From the NCBI GenBank assembly GCA_937948815.1, contig CALFAM010000033.1, positions 1 through 37,794 on the forward strand: DNA of 37,794 nt, given 5' to 3'. Position 1 is the stretch's first letter. Every line of letters begins with the position of its first letter. The DNA comes from an uncultured bacterium (lineage in GTDB: Bacteria > Acidobacteriota > Thermoanaerobaculia > Multivoradales > J023). The notes beneath the pieces are model-generated. The model saw only the letters and a program-made list of their open reading frames with translations, made no database searches and had not been told where the DNA came from. A program made the position numbers and the translations under genes. Shown here one piece after another: positions 19,534 to 27,456 of the stretch.

Positions 19534-20363
19534 TGAGCTGTCTCGAAAACGAGCTGAATGATGCGGTCGCCCGATGGGACGACCAGGGCCTTCCACGCCC
19601 GTCCGCACTGGTGGTCGCCGGTTCAGGCCTTTCCGCCGGCATGGGACGACGGATTACTGAGGCGCGACCGTTCTCGGACTTCTTGCCGTTCGACGTGCGC
19701 GCCGTTGTCGGCCACCCACTCGAGATCGAATTGCTCGAGCCATGCCCGGGCCGGGTCGTGCTCTACGCGCGCGGACGGTTGCATGCCTATCAGGGCTACA
19801 CCCCGGCCCAGGTGGTCTTTCAGGTTCGACTCGCCGCGCTTCTCGGCGCCCGTGTGCTCTTGATGACCAACTCGAGTGGAGGCATCCAACCCAACCAGAA
19901 ACCGGGCGACTTGATGATGATCACGGATCATCTCAACCTGAGCGGCATGAATCCGCTCTGCGGTACGTTCCCCGAATCGTGGGGCCGCCAGTTTCCGGAC
20001 ATGTCTCGCGCCTACGATCCGTCCCTGCAGGCGCTCCTCGAGCGCCTTGCCGAGGAGCAAGGTACCGCGCTGCGCAAGGGGGTGTACGTCTCGGTCTTGG
20101 GGCCAAGCTACGAGACACCCGCCGAGGTCGTCATGCTCCGGCGCATGGGAGCCGACGCGGTCGGCATGTCGACCGTGCAAGAGGTGATCGCCGCCCACCA
20201 CATGGGCATGCGTTGTGGGGTGGTATCCGTAATCTCCAACCCGGCCGCTGGTGTCAGTGACGAGACTCTCGATCACGAAGACGTGCTCGAGGTGGGCGCG
20301 CAGGCGAGCAGCAAAGTCGCGAACCTGCTGACGGCTGCCCTCGCCCACCCCGATCTCTGCTGA
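19530..20363 (+). CDS. punA: Purine nucleoside phosphorylase (trimeric, PunA-like)
   Basis: The 277-residue product splits inosine or guanosine with phosphate into base and ribose-1-phosphate. Visible family motifs are the phosphate loop AGSGLSA, RLHAYQGYT, TNSSGGIQP, GDLMMITDHLNLSGMNPL, GPSYETPAEV with the purine-binding Glu, and MSTVQEVIAAHHMG followed by VSVISNPAAG with the base-binding Asn. This is the mammalian-like PNP family, not hexameric DeoD. The ATG at 19530 overlaps the previous stop (ATGA); a second ATG at 19533 is possible. Hypoxanthine phosphoribosyltransferase, the next salvage step, is encoded 1.6 kb away. Confidence 0.88.
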   Translation: MMSCLENELNDAVARWDDQGLPRPSALVVAGSGLSAGMGRRITEARPFSDFLPFDVRAVVGHPLEIELLEPCPGRVVLYARGRLHAYQGYTPAQVVFQVRLAALLGARVLLMTNSSGGIQPNQKPGDLMMITDHLNLSGMNPLCGTFPESWGRQFPDMSRAYDPSLQALLERLAEEQGTALRKGVYVSVLGPSYETPAEVVMLRRMGADAVGMSTVQEVIAAHHMGMRCGVVSVISNPAAGVSDETLDHEDVLEVGAQASSKVANLLTAALAHPDLC

Positions 20364-20375
20364 AGCTTCCTCCGC

Positions 20376-21890
20376 TCAGTTGCGGTGCACCATCAGCCAG
20401 AGGCCGGAATAGATCCGCATGAGCCTCATGGCGAGGACCTTGCGCAGCCGCGCCTCCTCCACCTCGCCGGACATCATCGCCTGCTCGACCAGGTGATCGA
20501 ATCGGCGTAGCGTCCGATCGCCGATGCGCAAGATTCGCCGGGCAACCTCGAACTGATGCCCTTCCTTGGTGACAGCCGTGTCGTCCCAGATGCTCTTGAT
20601 CTCGTCGACGGCCTCGAGTGACTTGACCCGCAAGGCGGCAGCGCCGAGCAGGAGATTCTCGAAGCCACGGTCGCAGTCCATCTCGCCGACGATGCGGCGA
20701 AACGCGATCACCTCCCGCGCTTCGAGACCGAAGCCGAACACCTCGGGCTCGAGGGTCACCTTCTTGGGGTCGGTCGACGGGTTGGTGTTGCCCAGCGCGT
20801 CGATCATCCGCTCGTAGACGTCCTGAACTTCTTCGAACTCGGCCTTGAGCTCCGGCGGCGTTCCGAGACCCTGGTCCGTCGGCGGCTGGGCAAAGACGCC
20901 CGTGTCCTCCACCGACTGTAGCTGGGGCAGGAGCGCGCGGACCCGTCGCCGGATGTCGGCGAGCGCCTCGAGGCGGATGTTCGAAAGCTGAAGCTGGGAT
21001 TCGAACCGTTCCACCGCTTCGTGAAACGACGCCAGCTCGCCACTCAGGTGATCGCTGTGCGGAACCTCCCGCTCGAGCTCGAAGATCTGCTGATACTCCG
21101 CGACGATCCGTAGCTCCTCACGAGCGTACAGCTCTCGAACCCGATTCTTGAGCGCCAGATTCGTTTCCAGCACGTGGCGTAGCACATCGGGGTGAAAAAG
21201 CGTCGAGCCGAGGGAATGCTTGATCTCGCGGTAGCGCTGGACCAAGCCCAGGCTCGAAAGCTCCTCGATCGTATCGATCGAGCTCAACTCCAGGCGAACG
21301 CTTTCGATATCGGCGGAGGCCGACGAGAGCTCGGCTTTGGAGACCTCGTTGGAAGAGAGAATCTGCCACAGGCTGCCGCTCAGCTCGCGAACGTAGCCAG
21401 GGTCACGGAGAACATAGGCCTCGGTGGTCTCCTCGATCTCCTCGACCAAGCGTGTGGCCAGGAAATCAGCCTTGTTCAGGCGATCGATCGACCACGGCGT
21501 GCCCTGCGCCCGAATGTAGAGGTAGAACTTGACGAGCTGCTGCAGAATGCCGTCGTCGTAGTTCCGAACCCGCTCGAAGAACTGGCGCAGATGTGCCGGC
21601 GCGACCTGCCCGTCGGCTTGCTGAAGCAAGTCGAGGAGAGGCTGAAGCTGCTGGCCCATCTCGTCGAGCTGGCCGGACGCCGTCTCCGCGCCCAGCTCGT
21701 TGAGGTTCTCGGAGATTGCCTTGAGCTGCCGGTACACGCTCTGGAAATCAGCCTCGTAGTCATCGGGTCCTTCTTCAGGGTAGACCTTGCGCAACCCCTC
21801 CAAGAACTGATGAAACGTCCAGGCTGACCGGAACGTGTTCGAAAGCTCGATATACCGCTGATGGACTTGGTTGATTTCCTGAACGGTCAT
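20376..21890 (-). CDS. Helical protein of unknown function
   Basis: The 504-residue product is acidic, almost wholly helical by composition, and has no signal peptide or membrane segment. Several stretches look like coiled coil or long helical bundles (about residues 60-110, 175-205, 245-330). Aromatic spots occur at TFHQFLEGLRKVYPEEG near the N-terminus and at YSGLWLMVHRN at the very end. A Pro-rich break occurs at about 335-350 (FAQPPTDQGLGTPPE). I recognise no catalytic motif. It converges on punA with a 12-base gap and diverges from hpt with an 89-base gap, so it is probably transcribed alone. The length and clean frame support a real gene; the ribosome site is weak. A scaffold or regulatory role is only a guess. 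Confidence 0.75.
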   Translation of the reverse strand: MTVQEINQVHQRYIELSNTFRSAWTFHQFLEGLRKVYPEEGPDDYEADFQSVYRQLKAISENLNELGAETASGQLDEMGQQLQPLLDLLQQADGQVAPAHLRQFFERVRNYDDGILQQLVKFYLYIRAQGTPWSIDRLNKADFLATRLVEEIEETTEAYVLRDPGYVRELSGSLWQILSSNEVSKAELSSASADIESVRLELSSIDTIEELSSLGLVQRYREIKHSLGSTLFHPDVLRHVLETNLALKNRVRELYAREELRIVAEYQQIFELEREVPHSDHLSGELASFHEAVERFESQLQLSNIRLEALADIRRRVRALLPQLQSVEDTGVFAQPPTDQGLGTPPELKAEFEEVQDVYERMIDALGNTNPSTDPKKVTLEPEVFGFGLEAREVIAFRRIVGEMDCDRGFENLLLGAAALRVKSLEAVDEIKSIWDDTAVTKEGHQFEVARRILRIGDRTLRRFDHLVEQAMMSGEVEEARLRKVLAMRLMRIYSGLWLMVHRN

Positions 21891-21979
21891 CGGTACGCTC
21901 GCTGGCCGTTGCTTTCGCTTCCGGCATCATCCCCATCTCACTGCCACGTCGTGGACGTACAACGCAGGTATTGTAAGCC

Positions 21980-22513
21980 ATGCATGAGCTTGATTCCAAG
22001 GCCACGCCCCGGACGATGATCTCCGAGCAGAAGCTCGCGCAGCGTGTTGCCGAGCTTGCCGAAGAGATCGACCGCGACTATGCAGACAGCGATCGCCTGC
22101 TTGCGGTCGGTGTGCTCAAGGGGTCGGTGTTCTTCATGGTCGATCTGCTCAAGCACCTCCAGGTGCCGGTCGCAGTCGACTTCTTTCAGACCTCCAGCTA
22201 CGGCGACAGCACCGAGCCAGGTGAAGTGCGGATCCGCAAGGACATCGACCTCCCCGTGCGCGGCGCCGACGTGCTGCTGATCGAGGATATCGTAGACACG
22301 GGCTACACGTTGCGGACCATTCTCGATCTTCTCCGCTTCCGCAAGGCCCGCAGCGTACGGCTCTGCGCCTTGCTCGACAAGACTTCGCGCCGTGAGGTCG
22401 AAGTCCCTATTCACTACCGAGGCTTCGAAATCGACGACGTGTTCGTGGTTGGTTATGGCCTCGACTACGACGAACGCTACCGGAACATCCCCTACATCGG
22501 CCGAATGGATTGA
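21980..22513 (+). CDS. hpt: Hypoxanthine phosphoribosyltransferase
   Basis: The 177-residue product is the usual size. It joins hypoxanthine (and probably guanine) to PRPP. VGVLKGSVFFMVDLL is the first substrate loop, SSYGDST the flexible loop, VLLIEDIVDTGYTL the PRPP-binding motif with its acidic pair, and LLDK followed by DVFVVGYGLDYDERYRNIPYIG the purine-binding C-terminus. ATG 21980 gives a normal N-terminus; an internal ATG at residue 13 (MISEQKL) is an alternative, and the ribosome site for the first is poor. A RidA gene follows after 15 bases, probably in the same transcript. Confidence 0.93.
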   Translation: MHELDSKATPRTMISEQKLAQRVAELAEEIDRDYADSDRLLAVGVLKGSVFFMVDLLKHLQVPVAVDFFQTSSYGDSTEPGEVRIRKDIDLPVRGADVLLIEDIVDTGYTLRTILDLLRFRKARSVRLCALLDKTSRREVEVPIHYRGFEIDDVFVVGYGLDYDERYRNIPYIGRMD

Positions 22514-22528
22514 GGCCGGGAGATCACC

Positions 22529-22909
22529 ATGCCGACCCACCACACCGACGACGCGCCGGCCGCCATCGGCCCGTACGCTCAAGCCTTCTCGATCGACGGA
22601 TTTCTCTACACGTCCGGCCAGATTGGCCTCGATCCCGCAACTGGCGAAATGGTGCCGGGTGGATTCGAGCCCCAAGCCGTGCGCGTGCTGACCAATTTGC
22701 GCGCGGTGCTGGCCAGCGCCGGCTGCACCTTTGCAAACGTCGTCAAGTCGACGATTTATGTCACAGACCTCGGAAACTTTGGCCGTCTCAATGAGCTTTA
22801 CGCCGAGGCCATGGGCGACCACCGACCGGCACGCTCGACCGTCGAAGTTTCGGCCTTGCCCGCGGGCGCGCTGGTCGAGATCGACCTGGTCGTCCGCATT
22901 CCCGATTGA
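22529..22909 (+). CDS. ridA: RidA family reactive-imine deaminase
   Basis: The 126-residue product matches RidA (YjgF/YER057c/UK114), trimeric proteins that hydrolyse enamine/imine intermediates released by PLP enzymes. APAAIGPYAQA, LYTSGQIGLDPATG, NLRAVLASAG and the active-site region RPARSTVEVSALPAGALVEID are present, with the conserved Arg in PARS and the Glu of VEID. GGGAG lies 7 bases before the ATG. It follows hpt closely; the pairing is probably one of transcription, not of shared pathway. Confidence 0.93.
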   Translation: MPTHHTDDAPAAIGPYAQAFSIDGFLYTSGQIGLDPATGEMVPGGFEPQAVRVLTNLRAVLASAGCTFANVVKSTIYVTDLGNFGRLNELYAEAMGDHRPARSTVEVSALPAGALVEIDLVVRIPD

Positions 22910-23002
22910 CACTTCCCCGCAGGGTTGCCAGCGGCACCTCGAACGTAGAACGTGAGCACTCGGGCCGCCGCACGCGGTCCGGGTGAGCTGCGATCCGCTC
23001 GG

Positions 23003-23953
23003 TCAGCTCGCGCCGACGTAGGCAGCCCGAAGCTCACCGAGCAAGGGACTCGCCACGCCCGCCAGCTCGGCACGGACGACCTCCGCCGAACGAGCGTCAA
23101 GCCAGTCGAGGACCTCGAGATTGCCTTCCCGCTCGAGCGCTTCGAGGTCATAGGTACAGCTCTCCGCGCCACGCGCGGCGCGCCACAATGCCTGCCCCGC
23201 AGCCTCGGGCCGGTCAAGACGCAGCCAGAGATCCGCGATCGCGGCCAGCACGCCCGCCACACGCCGGTTGATCCGCGCACGGTTCGAGGCCCCTGTTTCG
23301 GGTCGCGGCATCCAGACATCGAGCCCCATGGCCCAGGCACGACGAGCGAAGTCTTGTTCCGACGGTGGTACGCCTCGAAACAGCGCGTCGAAGACCTCCG
23401 TCGGCCTGCCGGCGGCGAGCTGCTGACGCAGCGGCGGCGCAACCTCGGCAGCGATCGGCTGCACCACTCGGGCACCGGCCTCGAGTAGGCGTGCACAACC
23501 GCTCTCGATCACGTCGGGCTGATCCGAGATTCCAGCAATCAAGGGCCACAAGGTGACCGCCTGGGCCGAAATTTCCTCCAAACGCTCCATCTCGTTGCTG
23601 AGCAGCGGCCCGGTGAGATCGACCACCATCTTGGCACGGGCAACGACCTCCTCGCCGAGCACGACCTGCACCAGTGGATGCATGCCACTGTCGGCAATCC
23701 AGGCAACGAGCTCGTCGCGTGTCTGGCGGTACTCGATCGCGACTGGGGGTACGTAGACCAGCTCGTCGAGGCCGTCGGCACCGAAGAATGCACCGGGTGG
23801 CGATACGGCCGGGAGCTGCCCGACTTGCAGGACGCCCTGTGCGAGATCGAGCCACAAGCGATCGTAGCTCTGCCAGCGACGCGGGGTCAGAACGACCCAG
23901 CCACGCCCCGGCTCGGGTAGCTGGCGAACCAGCTTGACGTCAGGAAAGCTCAT
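23003..23953 (-). CDS. Protein of unknown function in the ribD-ribE operon
   Basis: The 316-residue product starts at ATG 23953, 13 bases after the ribE stop. The frame continues further upstream inside ribE, but the product from MSFPDVKLVRQ looks like a true start. It begins with a beta-rich segment (RGWVVLTPRRWQSYDRLWLDLAQG) followed by mostly helical sequence with many Ala, Leu and Arg. No membrane segments, zinc-binding Cys or nucleotide-binding loops are visible. Conserved-looking stretches are YRQTRDELVAWIADSGMHPL, PETGASNRARINRR and GAESCTYDLEALEREG. It ends convergent with ridA across 93 bases. I do not recognise the family; link to riboflavin is by position only. Confidence 0.75.
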   Translation of the reverse strand: MSFPDVKLVRQLPEPGRGWVVLTPRRWQSYDRLWLDLAQGVLQVGQLPAVSPPGAFFGADGLDELVYVPPVAIEYRQTRDELVAWIADSGMHPLVQVVLGEEVVARAKMVVDLTGPLLSNEMERLEEISAQAVTLWPLIAGISDQPDVIESGCARLLEAGARVVQPIAAEVAPPLRQQLAAGRPTEVFDALFRGVPPSEQDFARRAWAMGLDVWMPRPETGASNRARINRRVAGVLAAIADLWLRLDRPEAAGQALWRAARGAESCTYDLEALEREGNLEVLDWLDARSAEVVRAELAGVASPLLGELRAAYVGAS

Positions 23954-23966
23954 TCGAACCGAACGC

Positions 23967-24644
23967 TCAGGTCTGCGCGGCCGGGCGCCAGGCCTCGAGC
24001 TGGCTGGCGACGTACTTGGCCAGCACATCGACTTCGAGATTGACGCGATCGCCGACGACGAGGGCAGATAGCGTGGTGACCTCGAGGGTGTGCGGAATGA
24101 GCGCAACCGAGAATCGTGGTCCGTCTGATCTGCCGAGCGTACGCGTGGCAACCGTGAGGCTCACGCCGTCGAGGGTCACGGACCCCTTTTCGACGACCAT
24201 CGGCACCATGGCCTCGGGCAGCTCGAAGGTCAGCTCGCGATGCGCGACCAGATCCTCGCGTGCGGCGACCCCGATGGTCGTATCGACGTGCCCTTGTACC
24301 CAGTGCCCGCCCAGGGCATCACCGGCGCGCAAGGCCGGTTCGAGGTTGACGTCGCTGCCGCTCCGCAGGGTCGCGAGGGTGGTGCGACGCAGGGTCTCCG
24401 GTGCCAACTCGACGCGCGACCAGGCTCGGTTCGGCTCAGCCTCCCTTCCCTCCGCCGGAGTCCGATCGACCATCCCCTGCTCGACGATCGTCAGGCAGAC
24501 ACCATTGACTGCCAGGCTGTCTCCGAGCGCCAGCGACGCACCGAGATCGGTACTGTGCTCGATGCGCAGGCTGACGCCACCGTCCCCCGACGGTGAAGGG
24601 TCCGCGCCTAGACGCCCACGCTCGCGTACAAGTCCGGTAAACAT
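23967..24644 (-). CDS. ribE: Riboflavin synthase alpha chain
   Basis: The 225-residue product has the two tandem lumazine-binding barrels that dismutate 6,7-dimethyl-8-ribityllumazine to riboflavin. MFTGLV at the start, NGVCLT in the first barrel, GGHWVQGHVD at the junction, KGSVTLDGVSLT in the second barrel and IPHTLEVTTL near the C-terminus are classic. An extra Arg/Glu-rich loop at about residues 60-75 makes it slightly longer than usual. Its start lies 37 bases inside the end of ribD, so the two are translated together. The lumazine synthase and GTP cyclohydrolase genes are not in the window. Confidence 0.95.
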   Translation of the reverse strand: MFTGLVRERGRLGADPSPSGDGGVSLRIEHSTDLGASLALGDSLAVNGVCLTIVEQGMVDRTPAEGREAEPNRAWSRVELAPETLRRTTLATLRSGSDVNLEPALRAGDALGGHWVQGHVDTTIGVAAREDLVAHRELTFELPEAMVPMVVEKGSVTLDGVSLTVATRTLGRSDGPRFSVALIPHTLEVTTLSALVVGDRVNLEVDVLAKYVASQLEAWRPAAQT

Positions 24645-25738
24645 CGTTCTCGAAACCCACGGATCAAGAGATCATCACCACGCCGACGGACCCGTACGGC
24701 ATCGAGCCGTGGTGCCTCGGCCAACCGCTCGACACCTGCGCCTCCCAGTGGTCCCAAAGCCTGGTGGCCGCCGATGAGCATCGGAGCGCACACCGTCGCG
24801 ACGCGATCGAACAGGCCAGCCGCAACGAAGGCCGCGGCCACTTCACCGCCGCCTTCGACGAGCACGCTGCGAACACCGCGGGCGAAGAGATCGGCCAGCA
24901 CAAAGGCCGGCGTCACGTCTTCGCCCAACACAACGGTTGCGCCGCGCGCTTCGAGCAGGCCGACCCGCTCGGGATCAGCCCGTTCGGCACCAACACGGTG
25001 GGCAGCATATACCAGCACCTCACCCGGTTCCGACAGCATGCGCGCCGCCGGCGCCATCCGCAAACGACGATCGATCACCACCCGAACATTGGGCCGTCGT
25101 GCCCGGTTCAGGCGACGATTGAGACGCGGATCGTCGGCGAGCACGGTACCGCTTCCCACCAGAATCGCGTCGTGCGTCTCGCGCTCATCCAGGGCCCACC
25201 GACGCGACGCCGGGCACGAGATCCACTGACTGTCTCCGGTGGCCGTGGCGATCTTGCCGTCGAGACTGGCGGCCCACTTGAGGGTCACCGCAGGGCGCTG
25301 CCAGCGAAGTGCAGTCAAGAAACGCCAGTTGAGACGCGCGGCCTCCTGACCGAGCTCGCCGCGGTCGACCCGGATGCCCGCTTCGCGCAGCCGACCGAAA
25401 CCGCCACCCGCAGGTGGATTGGGGTCATCGTGACAGGCGACGACCCGCGCCACGCCAGCGTCGATCAACGCTTGACTGCACGGTGGCGTACGTCCGTGAT
25501 GGTTGCATGGCTCCAGGGTGATGTAGACCGTGGCACCGCGCGCGGCCGATCCTGCCCGCTCGAGCGCTTCCGCCTCACCGTGCAGACCGCCGACCTGCCG
25601 GTGGTAGCCCTCGCCAACCACCACACCGTCCTTGACCACCACCGAGCCCACCATCGGGTTGGGCGAAGCGCGGTAGCGGCCGCGACGCGCCAACTGCAAC
25701 GCTCTGCGCAGGTGAGCCCGGTCTGTCGAGTCGCTCAT
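24608..25738 (-). CDS. ribD: Bifunctional riboflavin deaminase/reductase RibD
   Basis: The 376-residue product has an N-terminal cytidine-deaminase-like domain and a C-terminal NADPH-dependent reductase domain, catalysing two successive steps from the GTP ring-opening product. Zinc site residues are in GGLHGEAEAL (HGE where HAE is usual) and LEPCNHHGRTPPC. The reductase part has TLKWAASLDGKIAT, GSGTVLADDPRLN and LVEGGGEVAAAF. ATG 25738 (MSDSTDRAHL) is chosen; it overlaps the stop of an 11-codon ORF by ATGA. The frame extends five residues upstream to 25753. The gene ends overlapping ribE. Confidence 0.93.
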   Translation of the reverse strand: MSDSTDRAHLRRALQLARRGRYRASPNPMVGSVVVKDGVVVGEGYHRQVGGLHGEAEALERAGSAARGATVYITLEPCNHHGRTPPCSQALIDAGVARVVACHDDPNPPAGGGFGRLREAGIRVDRGELGQEAARLNWRFLTALRWQRPAVTLKWAASLDGKIATATGDSQWISCPASRRWALDERETHDAILVGSGTVLADDPRLNRRLNRARRPNVRVVIDRRLRMAPAARMLSEPGEVLVYAAHRVGAERADPERVGLLEARGATVVLGEDVTPAFVLADLFARGVRSVLVEGGGEVAAAFVAAGLFDRVATVCAPMLIGGHQALGPLGGAGVERLAEAPRLDAVRVRRRGDDLLIRGFRERCLPDLYASVGV

Positions 25739-25770
25739 GCGCGATCCGCCCATGCGTGACTGCGCTTCAT
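25735..25770 (-). CDS. 11-codon leader ORF coupled to ribD
   Basis: After the last 15-bp repeat unit comes ATG, then codons for MKRSHAWADRA and TGA; the TGA overlaps the ribD ATG as ATGA. An AGGGAGG ribosome-binding match lies 9 bases before the leader ATG, better than the site directly before ribD. This arrangement suits translational coupling of ribD to a short leader. The peptide shows no run of a single regulatory amino acid and no classic attenuator is visible, so it may simply be a loading device. It may also be chance, as it is very short. Confidence 0.4.
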   Translation of the reverse strand: MKRSHAWADRA

Positions 25771-25771
25771 T

Positions 25772-25831
25772 GGATCGAGCCTCCCTGGAGCAAGCCTCCC
25801 TGGAGCAAGCCTCCTTGGAGCGAGCTTCCTC
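25772..25831. repeat. Four 15-bp tandem repeats between ftsY and ribD
   Basis: Units at 25772-25786, 25787-25801, 25802-25816 and 25817-25831 share the pattern GGAGCAAGCCTCCCT with one to four differences. Read on the transcribed minus strand each unit carries a purine-rich GGAGG-like core (GAGGAAG, AAGGAGG, AGGGAGG, AGGGAGG) and ends in a complementary CTCC or similar. The units can therefore act as stacked ribosome sites or fold into small GGAG/CTCC hairpins. They begin 12 bases after the ftsY stop. Confidence 0.85.
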
Positions 25832-25843
25832 GAGGCCGCGGTC

Positions 25844-26914
25844 TCACTGAAAAAGGGCATTCGCGAAGTCGCGGGCATTGAAGGCCACCACGTCCTCGGG
25901 CTGCTCACCGACACCGAGATAGAGCACCGGCAGCCGTAGGTCACGAGCCACGGCCACGGCCACGCCGCCCTTGGCCGTACCATCCAACTTGGTGAGGAAG
26001 ACGCCGTCGACCGGTACCGTCTTGGTGAACTCCCGAGCCTGGCTGATCGCATTCTGGCCCGTCGTCGCGTCGAGCACGAGCAAGGTGCGCTGCTGCCAGC
26101 CCGCGGCCTCGCGCTCGACCACCCGACCAATCTTCGCCAGCTCCGCCATCAGGTGTTCTTTGTTGTGCAAGCGTCCCGCGGTGTCGACGATCACGTGCCG
26201 TGCGTTGCGCGCTCGTGCGGCCTGCAGCGCGTCGAAGACCACCGCTGCCGGATCACCACCGGCCTGCTGACGGATGACATCGATACCGAGTCGGCTTCCC
26301 CACAGCGTAATCTGCTCGATCGCTGCCGCACGGAAGGTATCCCCTGCCGCCATCACGACCTTCTCCCCACGATCGCGGTACAGGCGCGCGAGCTTGGCGA
26401 TCGATGTCGTCTTGCCCACTCCGTTGACGCCGACCACCATCGTGATCAGCGGCTCAGGCCCCGGGGGCGGTGGCTGGGGGGCATCGAGCAGAAGGATGGC
26501 GATCTGATCCGCCAACATGTCGCGCAAAGAAAGAAGATCGGACGTCTGACCAGGGCGCACGCTGCTGCGTACGGCTTCGACCAGCTCCATCGAAGTCTCG
26601 ATGCCGAGGTCGGTGGCGATCAAGCTCTCCTCGAGAAACTCGAGGGTCTCCTCGTCCATCACCGCACGACCGTCGAACGCCGCGTCGATGCGGTCGATCA
26701 ACTCGGTGTGGGTCATAAAGAGGCCGCGCTTGAGCTTCTTCCACAGCCCTTTCTTCTTGGTCTCTTCTTCTGGGAAGGCGCGTTCGGGCGCCAGGCTCAG
26801 GGGGCCGGTCGAAGGCACTTCTTCTGTCGCGTCCGCCGGGCTTGCAGCCGCCGGGGCTCGGCGATCATCGGTAGCTTGCCCTTCGGGCGAAGGATTACGT
26901 TTTCGGAATTTCAT
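25844..26914 (-). CDS. ftsY: Signal recognition particle receptor FtsY
   Basis: The 356-residue product targets ribosomes carrying membrane proteins to the translocon. An acidic, Pro/Ala-rich tail (about 1-50) precedes the amphipathic KKKGLWKKLKRGL membrane-binding stretch. An N-domain helical bundle (about 65-150) and the SRP-type GTPase follow: GVNGVGKTTSIAKLA (G1), AAGDTFRAAAIEQ, VDTAGRLHNKEHLM (G3), TKLDGTAKGG (G4) and YLGVGEQPEDV. The A-domain is short compared with E. coli. Start is ATG 26914; the ribosome site is weak. It sits between a Roadblock gene and the ribD leader in a long co-directional run. Confidence 0.96.
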   Translation of the reverse strand: MKFRKRNPSPEGQATDDRRAPAAASPADATEEVPSTGPLSLAPERAFPEEETKKKGLWKKLKRGLFMTHTELIDRIDAAFDGRAVMDEETLEFLEESLIATDLGIETSMELVEAVRSSVRPGQTSDLLSLRDMLADQIAILLLDAPQPPPPGPEPLITMVVGVNGVGKTTSIAKLARLYRDRGEKVVMAAGDTFRAAAIEQITLWGSRLGIDVIRQQAGGDPAAVVFDALQAARARNARHVIVDTAGRLHNKEHLMAELAKIGRVVEREAAGWQQRTLLVLDATTGQNAISQAREFTKTVPVDGVFLTKLDGTAKGGVAVAVARDLRLPVLYLGVGEQPEDVVAFNARDFANALFQ

Positions 26915-27056
26915 GTTTGGATTTCAAGGCTCGATTTCATGTTCCCAGTGTGGCGGCGGATCGCCGAAGCCGGTCGCGGAGCCGGACCCTCGATGCTGAT
27001 CGTGGCTTCCACACGGTGGACCGCCCGCCAGCGTTTTCAGCCGGGCTCGTGGTCTC

Positions 27057-27077
27057 GGAACCGTGCGGCAGGGTTCC
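27057..27077 (-). other. Hairpin just after the Roadblock gene
   Basis: GGAACC (27057-27062) and GGTTCC (27072-27077) form a perfect 6-bp stem with a 9-base loop, three bases after the Roadblock stop. No T-run follows, so it may protect the upstream mRNA end or pause transcription more than stop it. The remaining 140 bases up to ftsY hold nothing I can name. Confidence 0.3.
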
Positions 27078-27080
27078 AGC

Positions 27081-27452
27081 TCACGGCTGAGCGAAGATCT
27101 CCCGCGCGATCTCGTCGCGAGCCCGCTCGAGCGCATCCTGGCAGCGCGCGATCAAGGCCGGGCGCTCCTGGACGAGAAGCAAGTAGTACCCATCCGGCAA
27201 GGACGACGCGAAGAGATGCAGGCGATCCTTCTCGATGTGAAGGAGCTTGGGCGGCCCAAGCGCTGCCTTCTCGAGCACGGTCGTCAGCTGTCGCAGGTAG
27301 ATCCCGATGTAGGCCCCCAAGACCTTCATTTGATACGGAGAATGGTCCGCGCAGGCCAAATCCACGACCTCGCCGCTGTCGTCGAGGAAGAGCACAGCGA
27401 CCGCCCCATCATTGGCGGCCAGCAGATTGGCAAGCGTGTACTGAAACGGCAT
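27081..27452 (-). CDS. Roadblock/LC7 domain protein (MglB-like)
   Basis: The 123-residue product fits a single Roadblock/LC7 domain. It has a helix-strand pattern with LLAANDGAVAVLFLDDSGEVVD near the start, GAYIGIYLRQLT in the middle, and the two strands LLHIEKDRLHLFASSL and GYYLLLVQE. Such proteins dimerise and often regulate small Ras-like GTPases (MglB acts on MglA), but no MglA-type GTPase is in the window. GGGAG precedes the ATG by 9 bases, and the start is only 4 bases after the stop of the HD-GYP gene, so both proteins are made from one message. A role in localising or tuning the HD-GYP sensor is inference. Confidence 0.83.
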   Translation of the reverse strand: MPFQYTLANLLAANDGAVAVLFLDDSGEVVDLACADHSPYQMKVLGAYIGIYLRQLTTVLEKAALGPPKLLHIEKDRLHLFASSLPDGYYLLLVQERPALIARCQDALERARDEIAREIFAQP

Positions 27453-27456
27453 CGAC

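Noticed and set aside
24764..25759. 331-codon plus-strand ORF opposite ribD
   Set aside because: Shadow frame; ribD on the other strand has all its catalytic motifs.
26915..27080. tRNA or small RNA gene between ftsY and the Roadblock gene
   Set aside because: A GGTTCC stretch recalls a T-loop, but it pairs with GGAACC in a simple hairpin and no cloverleaf can be drawn.
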